Positions 8,793 to 17,359 of a stretch of 64,000 nt of DNA are shown piece after piece (positions within the stretch are counted from its first letter, which is position 1; each line of letters opens with the position of its first letter). The stretch lies in the NCBI RefSeq assembly GCF_017813395.1, contig NZ_JAGIZB010000005.1, forward strand, positions 124,001 to 188,000, read 5' to 3'. Source of the DNA: Pararoseomonas baculiformis (lineage in GTDB: Bacteria > Pseudomonadota > Alphaproteobacteria > Acetobacterales > Acetobacteraceae). The translations under genes and the position numbers were made by a program. The notes beneath the pieces were generated by a model. That model had not been told where the DNA came from. It saw only the letters and a program-made list of their open reading frames with translations, and did no database searches.

Positions 8793-9005
8793 CCCTCCTG
8801 AGCCGCTTTCCGCCGAAGTTCGGAATGCGAACAAATGTTGTTCTGTTGGGGCGAGTTTCAGCAGCCGCTGCGCGCTGCGTCAAGGCAAAGCTGCCGTCCC
8901 GTTCCGGCAGCCGGGCGAGGCCTGGCCGGGAGCCCTGTCGAGGCCGGAAGCACGGCTTTAGGAATCCCGCCGCAACGCCGTGCCCGGTGCACCGGGCAGC
9001 CATGG

Positions 9006-10016
9006 ATGGAACAAGCCCGGATGCGCCCGCTGCTCGCCTCGGTCCTGCTCGCTGCCGCACTGGCCTTTGCCGCGCCCCCGGGGCAGGCCCAGCCCCTGGC
9101 GGATCTACGGGATGGGCGCTCCGGCCAGTTGGAGTTCCTCTCCGCCACGCCGACCGGGCCCAGCCAGATGCTGGCGGGCACATCGCCCGGCACCCCCATC
9201 ACGGGCGTGCTGGCCATGCCGCCCCGGGCGCGCGGGAAGGTGCCGGCCATGATCATCTCCCATGGCAGCGGCGGCATCCGGCCCGGGCGGGAGATGGCCT
9301 GGGCAGAACGGCTGAACGCGCTGGGCATCGCCACGCTCGTGGTGGACAGCTTCACCCCGCGCGGGATCAGCGCCACTGGCGCCGACCAAAGCCGGCTCTC
9401 CCTCGCGGCCAGCGTTGCAGACGCCCTCTCCGCGCTCCGGCTGCTCTCGACCCATCCCGGGATCGATGCGTCGCGCATCGGCATCATGGGGTTTTCGAAG
9501 GGCGGCCAGGTGGCGCTGTACACGGCGCTGGAGCCCTTCCGCCGTGCCGTCCTGCCGGAGGGCCAGCGCTTCGCCCTGCATGTGGCCCTCTATTCCTCCT
9601 GCTCCATTCCCTACAAGGCGGAGGCGGTGACGGGCGCGCCCATGCTGCTGCTGCTCGGCGGCGCGGATGACTACACGCCCAGCGCCCATTGCACGCGCTA
9701 CGCCGAATGGTTCCGCAGCAAGGGCAGCCCCGTGACCATGCGCGTGTTCGAGGGCGCGCATCACGGCTTCGACGTGCCGGAGCCGCCGCGTTTCCTTTCC
9801 ATGGTGCAGTCCGCGCGGGATTGCGGCCTGGATATCGGGCTGGAAAGCCGGGAGGGGCGGATCTGGCACACGGGCGAAACCATCCCGGGCGATGCCATCC
9901 CGCGTTACCTCCGTGGCTGCATGCAGCGGGGCGGCACCTTTGGCGGGGATGGCCGTGCCCTGGCCGCCGCCATTCGCGAGGTGGAGGAGGCGGTTCGCCA
10001 GAACCTGCTGCGCTAG
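9006..10016 (+). CDS. Dienelactone hydrolase-like alpha/beta hydrolase, exported
   Basis: 336 residues from ATG 9006 (ATG 9021 is equally possible). A signal peptide of about 25 residues ends near GQAQ. The core is an alpha/beta hydrolase: ISHGSGG oxyanion region, nucleophile elbow GFSKGG, acid in GGADDYTP and a histidine in GAHHGFD. This order and spacing match the dienelactone hydrolase family. Being periplasmic, it may hydrolyse an ester, lactone or polyester. It stands alone, divergent from the IclR gene and convergent with the MarR gene, so a direct pathway link is not shown. Confidence 0.87.
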   Translation: MEQARMRPLLASVLLAAALAFAAPPGQAQPLADLRDGRSGQLEFLSATPTGPSQMLAGTSPGTPITGVLAMPPRARGKVPAMIISHGSGGIRPGREMAWAERLNALGIATLVVDSFTPRGISATGADQSRLSLAASVADALSALRLLSTHPGIDASRIGIMGFSKGGQVALYTALEPFRRAVLPEGQRFALHVALYSSCSIPYKAEAVTGAPMLLLLGGADDYTPSAHCTRYAEWFRSKGSPVTMRVFEGAHHGFDVPEPPRFLSMVQSARDCGLDIGLESREGRIWHTGETIPGDAIPRYLRGCMQRGGTFGGDGRALAAAIREVEEAVRQNLLR

Positions 10017-10077
10017 CCCGGCGGCGGCAGGGCAGCCCCAGCCTTCCGGCGCTGCACGGCGGTGGCAACCATCTCCT

Positions 10078-10536
10078 TCACCCCTCCCCGATCAGCAGGT
10101 GCAGGGCGCGCAGGATCAGGGCGCGCTCCGCCTCGTCGAAGGGCGCGAGGCGCTCGCGCTGATGCGCCAGGGCGGCGGCGAGCACCGGCTTCACGCGCGC
10201 CCGGCCCCTGGGGGTGAGATGGATCAGTACGCGGCGGCGATCCTCCTCCGTCGCCTTGCGGCGAACCAGCCCATCCGCCTCCATCCGGTCCAGCACCTTG
10301 GTCATGCTGGGCTGCTTCATCAGCGCCATGTCCGCCAGCTGCCCGACGCCCAGCCCATCCACATCCGTCAGGCAGGCCAGCACCCGCCATTCGGCCACGG
10401 AGAGGTCCCATTGCCGCAGGGAGGCGTGGAAGCTGGACGAGACCGAATGACTGGCCCGGGCGAGGAGATAGGGCAGGTATTCCTCGGTGAAGGCCACGGG
10501 CGGATTGCATCCCTTTTCATCTATCTTGACCGGCAC
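10078..10536 (-). CDS. MarR family transcriptional regulator (NicR-like position)
   Basis: 152 residues from a GTG at 10536 (a GTG at 10497 is an alternative). The winged helix includes LSVAEWRVLACL, LGVGQLADMALMKQPSMTKVLDRM and the wing LVRRKATEEDRRRVLIHLT. It is transcribed divergently from the NicX-like gene with under 50 bp between starts, so the two promoters must overlap and the protein very likely controls that operon. In Pseudomonas putida a MarR-type repressor (NicR) controls the nicX-containing operon, so the arrangement parallels nicotinic acid catabolism. The effector is unknown. Confidence 0.9.
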   Translation of the reverse strand: MPVKIDEKGCNPPVAFTEEYLPYLLARASHSVSSSFHASLRQWDLSVAEWRVLACLTDVDGLGVGQLADMALMKQPSMTKVLDRMEADGLVRRKATEEDRRRVLIHLTPRGRARVKPVLAAALAHQRERLAPFDEAERALILRALHLLIGEG

Positions 10537-10583
10537 GCCCTGTTTGCGCCCGAATGGCCGCGCACGCACAGGGTTTCCGAAGC

Positions 10584-11630
10584 ATGTTTGCGGACCGCAT
10601 CGAGCACAAGTGGATCGAGGCCTTCGCCGAGGTTCTGGCGAAATGCGCCGTGAAGCCCGGCGAGGCGGTGGCGATCCTGTCTGAGACGCAGTCGCGCGCG
10701 CTGAACGTGCATCTCGCGGAACTCGCCCTGCTCCAGCTCGGCGCACGGCCTTTCCACCTGGTCGTGCCCACGGGGCGGAACCCCTATCCCGTGCCCGTCC
10801 GCTCCACCGGGGCCAGCGAGGCGATCGGCGGGCTGGAACCCGTTGTGGGCGCGCTGGCCGCCAGCGGGCTGGTGGTGGACCTGACGGTGCAGGGGCTGAT
10901 GCATGCCCGTGAAACCGCCGCCATCCTGAAAGGCGGCGCCCGTATCCTCTCCATCTCGAACGAACACCCCGAGGCGCTGGAGCGCATGCGCCCGGACGAA
11001 GCCCTGGCCGCGAAGGCGAAAGCCGCGACCAGGATGCTGCGCGGCGCCAGGCGAATGAGCGTGCGATCGGAAGCCGGCACGGCGCTGGAGATCGACATGG
11101 CCGGCGCCACCACCGTGGGTGTCTGGGGTTGGACGGACCGGGCGGGCACCCTGGCCCATTGGCCCGGCGGGCTGGTGGTGAGCTTCCCCGCGGCCGGCAC
11201 GGTGAACGGCACGCTGGTGCTGGACACGGGCGACATCAACCTGACCTTCAAGCGGTACCTCGCCGCCCCGATCCGCCTGACCATCGAGAGGGACTATGTC
11301 ACCGCCATCGAGGGCAGTGGCCCGGATGCGGAGATGATGCGCCAGTCCTTCGCCGCCTGGGGCGACAGGGAAGCCTATGCCGTCTCCCATGTCGGCTTCG
11401 GCATGAACCCCGCGGCGCGGTACGAGGCGCTCTCCATGTATGGCCAGCGCGACACCAATGGGACGGAGCTGCGGGCCGTTTCCGGCAACTTCCTCTTCTC
11501 CACGGGCGCGAACGAGTTCGCGGGCCGCTACACGCCCGGGCATTTCGACATCCCGGTCATGGGCACGGACATCCTGGTGGATGGCACCCCCGTGGTGGTG
11601 AAGGGCGCGCTGCAGGACGTGTTCGGCTGA
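10584..11630 (+). CDS. NicX-like protein (2,5-dihydroxypyridine 5,6-dioxygenase / M29-type fold)
   Basis: 348 residues from ATG 10584 (ATG 10554 adds ten). It resembles NicX, the Fe(II) enzyme that opens 2,5-dihydroxypyridine to N-formylmaleamate, whose fold derives from M29 aminopeptidases. From memory of NicX, aligned stretches include HVRSKAG/SVRSEAG, GTLVLDVGD/GTLVLDTGD, GISHIGWG/AVSHVGFG, GNFLFSTG and CHLDIP/GHFDIP; the last two blocks contain the iron ligands, here His269, His320 and Asp322. The metal site is therefore kept. The substrate may be a different ring, because CoA-linked genes follow rather than nicD/E/F. First gene of a seven-gene operon. Confidence 0.82.
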   Translation: MFADRIEHKWIEAFAEVLAKCAVKPGEAVAILSETQSRALNVHLAELALLQLGARPFHLVVPTGRNPYPVPVRSTGASEAIGGLEPVVGALAASGLVVDLTVQGLMHARETAAILKGGARILSISNEHPEALERMRPDEALAAKAKAATRMLRGARRMSVRSEAGTALEIDMAGATTVGVWGWTDRAGTLAHWPGGLVVSFPAAGTVNGTLVLDTGDINLTFKRYLAAPIRLTIERDYVTAIEGSGPDAEMMRQSFAAWGDREAYAVSHVGFGMNPAARYEALSMYGQRDTNGTELRAVSGNFLFSTGANEFAGRYTPGHFDIPVMGTDILVDGTPVVVKGALQDVFG

Positions 11631-11647
11631 TTTTGTGCTGGACAGTT

Positions 11648-11663
11648 ATATGACATTTCATAT
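11648..11663. promoter_or_regulatory. AT-rich inverted repeat, candidate operator
   Basis: ATATGA and TCATAT are separated by four bases in the 62-bp gap between the NicX-like and hydrolase genes. It stands out as AT-rich in a very GC-rich neighbourhood. It could be a regulator site or part of an internal promoter; no protein is assigned. Confidence 0.4.
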
Positions 11664-11692
11664 GATCCGGGGCAGGCAGGGCTGGTGCAGGC

Positions 11693-12460
11693 ATGGCGGG
11701 TAAGGCTTCGGTCGTGATGCTGCACGGGATCGGCGCGGATTCGCGGCTGTGGCAGCCCCAGGCCGGGAGCTTTGCCGAGCGCGGCTACGACCCTGTTCCG
11801 CTGGACTTCCCGGGATATGGCGCCCGCCCACCGGTCGGGGCGATGGATTTCGAAGGGCTGGCCGCCGATGTGGAAGCCGCCATCGCCGCGCGCGGCCCGG
11901 GGCGTGTGGTGCTGCTTGGCCATTCCATGGGCGGCATGGTGGCCCAGGCCCTGCTGCGCCGCCGGCCCGGTGCCTATGCTGCCGCCATCCTCTGCGCCAC
12001 CAGCCCGGCCTTCGGGAATCCCTCGGGCGAGTTCCAGCAGAAATTCGTCGCCGCCCGGCTGAAGCCGCTGGATGAGGGCCGGACCATGGCTGACATGGCG
12101 GAGGAGAACTTCGCCCATCTCACCGGCCCGCGCGGCGCGGGAACGCCCTGGCGGGACCATGCCATCGCCGTGCTGGGCGCCACCCCCTCCCCCACCTTCC
12201 GCGCCGCCGTGCGCTGCCTTGTCACCTTCGACGAGCGCGCCGCGCTCGGTGCCATCCGCATTCCCGTGCTGTGCCTGGCCGGGGAGGCCGATACCAACGC
12301 CCCGGCCCCGGTGATGGAGCGCATGGCCGGGAAGATCCCGGGCGCCGAATACCGCTGCATGCCCGGCATCGGCCACCTGCCGAACATCGAGGCGCCGGAG
12401 GAATTTGACGCGATCGTCCTGGATTTCCTGGACCGCCACCTGAACGAGAGGAATGCGTGA
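11693..12460 (+). CDS. Alpha/beta hydrolase (3-oxoadipate enol-lactonase/NicD-like size)
   Basis: 255 residues. Alpha/beta hydrolase with HGIG oxyanion motif (residues 11-14), nucleophile Ser78 in GHSMGG, an acid residue in AGEADTN and a His in GIGHLPN. Both PcaD (enol-lactonase) and NicD (N-formylmaleamate deformylase) belong to this fold, and after a NicX-like ring opener either type of hydrolysis would make sense. The TGA overlaps the next ATG by one base. The AT-rich inverted repeat just upstream may allow independent control. Confidence 0.88.
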   Translation: MAGKASVVMLHGIGADSRLWQPQAGSFAERGYDPVPLDFPGYGARPPVGAMDFEGLAADVEAAIAARGPGRVVLLGHSMGGMVAQALLRRRPGAYAAAILCATSPAFGNPSGEFQQKFVAARLKPLDEGRTMADMAEENFAHLTGPRGAGTPWRDHAIAVLGATPSPTFRAAVRCLVTFDERAALGAIRIPVLCLAGEADTNAPAPVMERMAGKIPGAEYRCMPGIGHLPNIEAPEEFDAIVLDFLDRHLNERNA

Positions 12461-13728
12461 TGGACAGCCTGCCGAGCGAGCTGGCCCAGGACGAGCCGAT
12501 CTTCGCGCCCGAGGCCTTCAACCTCACCCCCCAGCAGGCGGAGCTGACCGCCCGCGCCCGCCGCTTCGGCAAGGCCGTGCTCGCGCCCCGCGCCGCGGAA
12601 TACGACCGGGAGGCGCGCTTCCCGATCGAGAACTTCCGGGACATGCACGGCGAGGGCCTGCTGCGCATCTGCGTGCCGGAGGAGGATGGCGGAGAAGGGG
12701 CGGATTTCACCACCTACTGCCTCACCGCCGCAGAGCTGGGCCGCTATTGCGGCGCCACCGCGCTTTCCTGGAACATGCATGTCTGTTCCACCCTCTGGTC
12801 CGGCCTTCTCTCGGAAGACCTGGAGATGCCCGAGGGGGAGCGTGCCGCGCATCGCGCACGCCGCGCGAAGCACTACGCCCGGATCGTGAGGGACGGGAAG
12901 ATCTACTCCCAGCCCTTCTCCGAAGGTGGCGCCGCGGCCGCCGGGGCCGTCGCCTTCGGCACGGAGGCCCGCCCGGTGGAAGGCGGCTACATCATCAACG
13001 GCAAGAAGATCTTCGCCAGTCTTTCGGGCTCCGCCGACTATTACGGCATTCTCTGCACCGAGCGTGTGGGCGACGAGGCGGCGAGCCGCCGCAACACCCT
13101 CTACCTCGCCGTTCCCGCCGATGCGCAAGGTGTCTCGGTGGTGGGCGACTGGGATCCGCTGGGCATGCGCGGCACGGTCTCCCGCACGCTGCTGCTGAAG
13201 GACGTCTTCGTGCCAGAGGACGCGATGCTGATGCCGCGCGGCGTGTATTTCCAGGCCGCGGGCCGCTGGCCGCACATGTTCATGACGCTGACGCCCACCT
13301 ATATGGGCCTGGCGCAGGCAGCCTATGACTTCACCGTCTCCTATCTGCGCGGTGAGCTGCCGGGCATGCCGCCGGTGAAGCGCCGGATGTTCCCCACCAA
13401 GCAGATCGCGGTGGCGGAGATGCGGGTCATGCTGGAGCAGACCAAGGCGCTCTGGTTCCAGGCCATCCGCGAGGCCCGCCCCGACCCGACGCGGGAGCAG
13501 GTGCAGCGCGCCTATGCCGCGCAATACACGGTGATGGAGAACGCCAATGCGCTGGCGGCCAAGGCCATCCGCACCTGCGGCGGCCAAGCCATGCTGAAGA
13601 GCCTGCCGCTGGAGCGCATCTACCGCGACAGCCGCTGCGGCTCCCTCATGCTGCCCTGGACCGCCGAGATCTGCCTGGACCGGCTGGGCCGCGACACGCT
13701 CTACAAGCCCGGAGAGAAGGACGACTGA
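12460..13728 (+). CDS. Acyl-CoA dehydrogenase family protein
   Basis: 422 residues from ATG 12460, preceded by GAGAGGAA; the TGA of the hydrolase overlaps it by one base. Acyl-CoA dehydrogenase organisation: helical N-domain (PEEDGGEGADFTTYCLTAAELGR near residues 70-90), beta domain (GGYIINGKKIFASLSGSADYY), and a C-terminal helical domain with CGGQAMLKSLPLERIYRDSR. It should oxidise an acyl-CoA made by the adjacent ligase, passing electrons via ETF to an ETF-QO such as that at the window start. Some relatives are flavin monooxygenases or desulfurisation enzymes, so dehydrogenation is an inference. Confidence 0.9.
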   Translation: MDSLPSELAQDEPIFAPEAFNLTPQQAELTARARRFGKAVLAPRAAEYDREARFPIENFRDMHGEGLLRICVPEEDGGEGADFTTYCLTAAELGRYCGATALSWNMHVCSTLWSGLLSEDLEMPEGERAAHRARRAKHYARIVRDGKIYSQPFSEGGAAAAGAVAFGTEARPVEGGYIINGKKIFASLSGSADYYGILCTERVGDEAASRRNTLYLAVPADAQGVSVVGDWDPLGMRGTVSRTLLLKDVFVPEDAMLMPRGVYFQAAGRWPHMFMTLTPTYMGLAQAAYDFTVSYLRGELPGMPPVKRRMFPTKQIAVAEMRVMLEQTKALWFQAIREARPDPTREQVQRAYAAQYTVMENANALAAKAIRTCGGQAMLKSLPLERIYRDSRCGSLMLPWTAEICLDRLGRDTLYKPGEKDD

Positions 13729-13732
13729 GCGG

Positions 13733-15205
13733 GTGACGAACCTCGCCACCCTCATAGACCGCAACGCCGGCTTCGCGCCGGACAAGACCGCGATCCGCTT
13801 CGAGGGGCAGGCGATAACCTATGCCGCCCTTTCGCGGGATATCGCGCGGGCGGCCTTCCTGCTGCGCACCCGCTACGGCGTGGGCAAGGGCGACCGGGTG
13901 GCGGTGCTGGCATCGAACCACCCCGCCTATCTCATCCTGCTCTATGCCTGCGCGCGGCTGGGCGCGATCCTGCTGCCGCTGAACTGGCGCCTCGCCGCGG
14001 CGGAGCTGGGATATATCCTCGGCCATGCCGAGCCGCGCGTGGGCTTCGTGGAACCGGGTTTCGCCGAAACCCTGCGGCAGGCCGCGCCGGACCTGCCCGC
14101 GGCGCCGCTGGACATACCGTATGCAGGCGCGGATGCGGATGGCCCGGGCGTGCTCGAGGATCCTCTCCTCCTCGTCTACACCTCCGGCACCACCGGCCGC
14201 CCCAAGGGGGCGCTGCTGCGGCAGGAGGCGCTGTTCCACAACGCGGTGATGAGCCAGCACATGCATGGCATGGTCGCGGAGGACCACATCCTCTCCGTCC
14301 TGCCTTTCTTCCATGTGGGCGGGCTGAACATCCAGACCACGCCGGCGCTCCAGGCCGGCGCCACCGTCACCATCCATTCCCGCTTCGTGCCCGAGGCCGT
14401 GCTGGCCGCCATCGCGCAGGACCGGCCGAGCCTCACCCTGCTGGTTCCGGCCACCCTCCGCGCCCTGCTAGCCCTGCCCGGCTGGGCGGATGCGGACCTC
14501 TCCCCGCTGCGCGCCATCAGCACGGGATCCGAGCCCGTGCACCAGGCGTTGATCGATGCCGTCACGGCGCGTGGCCTGCCGCTGCTGCAGGTCTATGGCG
14601 CGACGGAGAGCTGCCCCATCGCCATCTACACGCGCCTGGGCGGCGATCTCTCGCGCGGCTCCTCCACCGGGCTCCCCGGACTGCTCTGCGAGGCGCGCAT
14701 CGCTGATGATGCCGGGCGGGAACTGCCCCATGGCATGGCGGGCGAGGTGATGCTGCGCGGCCGCAACATCTTCTGCGGCTACTGGCGGGACGAGGCCGCC
14801 ACGCGCGAATGCATGCAGGACGGATGGTACCGCACCGGCGACATCGGCACGCGGGACGAGGAGGGCTATTTCTTCGTCCATGACCGCCGCAAGAACATGA
14901 TCATTTCCGGCGGGGAGAACATCTACCCCGCGGAGGTGGAGCGCGTGCTGCTGGAGCACCCGGCCATCGCGGAAGCCGCCGTGCTCGGCGCGCCCGACCC
15001 GAAATGGCAGGAGGTGCCGGTCGCCTTCCTCGTCCTCCGCGCCGGCGCGGTGCTGGAGGAGGAGGCGGTGCGCGCGCATGTCTCGGCCCGGCTGGCGCGC
15101 TTTAAGGTGCCGCGCCGCGTGGTCTTCACCGATAGCCTGCCCCGCACCGCCCTGGGCAAGGTGCGGCATTTCGAGCTTCGTCCCCTGATCGGAACCGACG
15201 CATGA
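13733..15205 (+). CDS. Acyl-CoA synthetase / AMP-dependent CoA ligase
   Basis: 490 residues from a GTG start four bases after the previous stop, with GGAGAGAAGG upstream. Adenylate-forming enzyme: phosphate-binding YTSGTTGRPKG (about 145-155), a YGATES motif, DGWYRTGDIG, the hinge DRRKNMIISGGENIYP, and a C-terminal lysine in PRTALGKVRHF. It should activate a carboxylate to its CoA thioester, feeding the acyl-CoA dehydrogenase and 3-hydroxyacyl-CoA dehydrogenase of the same operon. Acid specificity is not evident. Overlaps the next gene by 4 bp. Confidence 0.93.
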   Translation: MTNLATLIDRNAGFAPDKTAIRFEGQAITYAALSRDIARAAFLLRTRYGVGKGDRVAVLASNHPAYLILLYACARLGAILLPLNWRLAAAELGYILGHAEPRVGFVEPGFAETLRQAAPDLPAAPLDIPYAGADADGPGVLEDPLLLVYTSGTTGRPKGALLRQEALFHNAVMSQHMHGMVAEDHILSVLPFFHVGGLNIQTTPALQAGATVTIHSRFVPEAVLAAIAQDRPSLTLLVPATLRALLALPGWADADLSPLRAISTGSEPVHQALIDAVTARGLPLLQVYGATESCPIAIYTRLGGDLSRGSSTGLPGLLCEARIADDAGRELPHGMAGEVMLRGRNIFCGYWRDEAATRECMQDGWYRTGDIGTRDEEGYFFVHDRRKNMIISGGENIYPAEVERVLLEHPAIAEAAVLGAPDPKWQEVPVAFLVLRAGAVLEEEAVRAHVSARLARFKVPRRVVFTDSLPRTALGKVRHFELRPLIGTDA

Positions 15206-16299
15206 CGCTACGCATCGCCGTCCTCGGTGGCGGCAATGGCTCCTTCGCCGCCGCCGGGGACATGGCCCTGGCCGGGCATGAGGTGCGGCTTTGGCGGCGC
15301 GACGCGGCGGCCGTGGAGGCGCATCGCGCGGCGGGCAGCACCATCGCCGTGAAGGATTCGAAGGGCGTGCATGAGGCGCGGCTGGCCCTCCTCACCACCG
15401 ACATGGCCGAGGCGGTGCGCGGCGCGCAGCTGATCCTCTGCCCGGCCCCGGCCACGGCCCAGGCCGATATCGCGCGCCTCCTGGCGCCCTGCCTGGAAGA
15501 TGGCCAGGTGGTGTTCCTGCCACCCGGCACGCTCGGCACGGTGCTGATGGCGCACACCCTGCACGAGAGCGGCCGCCGGCCGGAGGTGGCCTTCGCCGAA
15601 ACCGGCACCCTCCCCTGGCTCGCCCGCAAGCACGGGCCGCACCAGGTGGCCGTCACGGTCCGCGCCGTGCGCCTGCCCGTCGGCGTCTTTCCGCTGGACC
15701 GGGCGGAGATGGCGCTGAAGGTGATCGGCACCGCCTTCCCCGGCGTGATCGAGCCCTGCGGCGATGCGCTCTCCGGCGCGCTGATGAATGCGGGCGCCAT
15801 CATCCATCCGCCACTCATCGTCATGAATGCCGGCCCGCTCGAGCATTTCGAGAAATGGGACATCCACAACGAGGGCACGGTCCCCGCCATCCGCCGCACC
15901 ACCGACGCGCTGGATGCCGAGCGCATGGCGGTGCGCGAGGCCCTGGGCTACGGCCCGCCGCATTATCCGCTGGCGCATCACTACGCCAAATCGGGCGAGG
16001 AATGGATGTATGGCCGCGCCTCCCATGACCGGCTGACGGAATCCGGCGATTGGCGGGAGCGGATCATCCTCACCGAGCATCGCTACATGACGGAGGATCT
16101 GCGCCTCGGCCTGTCCCTCATCATCTCCGCGGCCGCGCTGGCGGGGGTGGAGGTGCCGCTGGCCAAGGGCTTCTCCGCCATCGGCGCCGCCATCCGCGGG
16201 GATGCTCCGGATCATGGTGGGCGGAGGCTCGCGGATGTCGGGCTGGGCGGGTTGGACCGTGCGGGCATCGATCGGGTGCTGCGCCATGGCTTCGCCTGA
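15202..16299 (+). CDS. NAD/NADP octopine/nopaline dehydrogenase family protein
   Basis: 365 residues. The N-terminal Rossmann domain has AVLGGGNGSFAAAGDMALAG, and the C-terminal part matches the opine dehydrogenase alpha-helical domain (NAGAIIHPPLIVMNAG, then AHHYAKSGEEWMYG). Opine dehydrogenases join or split an amino acid and a 2-oxo acid, but family members in catabolic operons often have other substrates. Overlaps the ligase gene by 4 bp and the next gene by 14 bp, so it is translationally coupled. Its occurrence beside a NicX-like enzyme suggests a nitrogen-containing intermediate (inference). Confidence 0.88.
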   Translation: MTLRIAVLGGGNGSFAAAGDMALAGHEVRLWRRDAAAVEAHRAAGSTIAVKDSKGVHEARLALLTTDMAEAVRGAQLILCPAPATAQADIARLLAPCLEDGQVVFLPPGTLGTVLMAHTLHESGRRPEVAFAETGTLPWLARKHGPHQVAVTVRAVRLPVGVFPLDRAEMALKVIGTAFPGVIEPCGDALSGALMNAGAIIHPPLIVMNAGPLEHFEKWDIHNEGTVPAIRRTTDALDAERMAVREALGYGPPHYPLAHHYAKSGEEWMYGRASHDRLTESGDWRERIILTEHRYMTEDLRLGLSLIISAAALAGVEVPLAKGFSAIGAAIRGDAPDHGGRRLADVGLGGLDRAGIDRVLRHGFA

Positions 16300-17281
16300 A
16301 CGCATCCCGGTCGCCTGCCTTGGCGCGGGGCGGATGGGGCGCGGCATCGCCGTGCAATTCGCCTATGCCGGGCACGAGGTGGTGCTGCTGGACGCGAAGC
16401 CCCGCCCGGCGGAGGCCTTCGAGGCCCTCCAGAACGAAGCCCTGGCCGAGATCGGCGCCGCGCTGCGCACCCTGGGCGAGCTGGGCCTTTTCGATCCGGT
16501 CCTGGCGGAGGCGCTGCTCGCCCGCGTGCGCGTGGTGCCGGATTCCGGCGCGGCGGAGGCCCTGGGCAGCGCCGGCATCGTCTTCGAGGGCGTACCGGAG
16601 GTGCTGGATCTCAAGCGCGAGGCCCTGGCCCGCGCCTCGGCCCTGATGGCCCCGGATGCCATCCTGGCCTCCACCACCTCCACCATCCTGGTGGATGACC
16701 TCTCCCCCGCCGTGGCAGGGCCGGAGCGGTTCCTGAACGCCCATTGGCTCAACCCGGCCTATATCATCCCGCTGGTCGAGGTATCGTCCGGCCGCGCCAC
16801 GGCGCCGGAGACGGTCGCGCGGCTGAACGCCCTGCTGGAATCCGTGGGCAAGGTGCCCGTGACCTGCGCGGCCAGCCCCGGCTTCATCGTGCCCCGCATC
16901 CAGGCCCTGGCCATGAACGAGGCCGCCCGCATGGTGGAGGAAGGCGTCGCGAGCGCCGAGGACATCGACAAGGCCGTGAAATACGGCTTCGGCTTCCGCT
17001 TCGGCGTGCTGGGGGTGCTGGAGTTCATCGACTGGGGCGGCGGCGACATCCTCTACCATGCCAGCCGCTACCTCACCGGCGCGCTGGGGCATGAGCGCTA
17101 CCGGGCGCCGGAAATCATCGAGCGCAACATGCAGGAAGGCCGGATCGGGCTTCGCACCGGGCAGGGTTTCCTGAATTATGACGGCCAGGATATCGAATCC
17201 TATCGGCGGCGGCGCCTCGGCGCCCTCGTCGATCGACTGCGGGCCGAAGGGCTCGCCAAACCACCCGTGTTGCCGGACTGA
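16286..17281 (+). CDS. 3-hydroxyacyl-CoA dehydrogenase NAD-binding protein
   Basis: 331 residues from ATG 16286, which lies inside the last codons of the previous gene. The NAD-binding N-domain carries ACLGAGRMGRGIAVQFAYAGHEV, then STTSTILVDDLS and NAHWLNPAYIIPLVEV, and a C-terminal 3HCDH domain with PGFIVPRIQALAMNEAARMVEEG. It is the single-domain type used for 3-hydroxybutyryl-CoA-like or carnitine-like substrates. With the CoA ligase and acyl-CoA dehydrogenase it suggests a partial beta-oxidation; no dedicated hydratase or thiolase is in the window. Confidence 0.92.
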   Translation: MASPERIPVACLGAGRMGRGIAVQFAYAGHEVVLLDAKPRPAEAFEALQNEALAEIGAALRTLGELGLFDPVLAEALLARVRVVPDSGAAEALGSAGIVFEGVPEVLDLKREALARASALMAPDAILASTTSTILVDDLSPAVAGPERFLNAHWLNPAYIIPLVEVSSGRATAPETVARLNALLESVGKVPVTCAASPGFIVPRIQALAMNEAARMVEEGVASAEDIDKAVKYGFGFRFGVLGVLEFIDWGGGDILYHASRYLTGALGHERYRAPEIIERNMQEGRIGLRTGQGFLNYDGQDIESYRRRRLGALVDRLRAEGLAKPPVLPD

Positions 17282-17359
17282 ACTGGCGCGGAGCAGGACG
17301 ACGAGGGGCGAAGCAGGTCAGCACGGCGGCACGCGGATAACCAAGGCGGAGACTGCTGC

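Noticed and set aside
7909-9183. N-terminal extension of the Fe-ADH-like frame upstream of ATG 7908
   Set aside because: The extension is low-complexity and reads through the IclR gene in another frame; ATG 7908 gives the normal family size.
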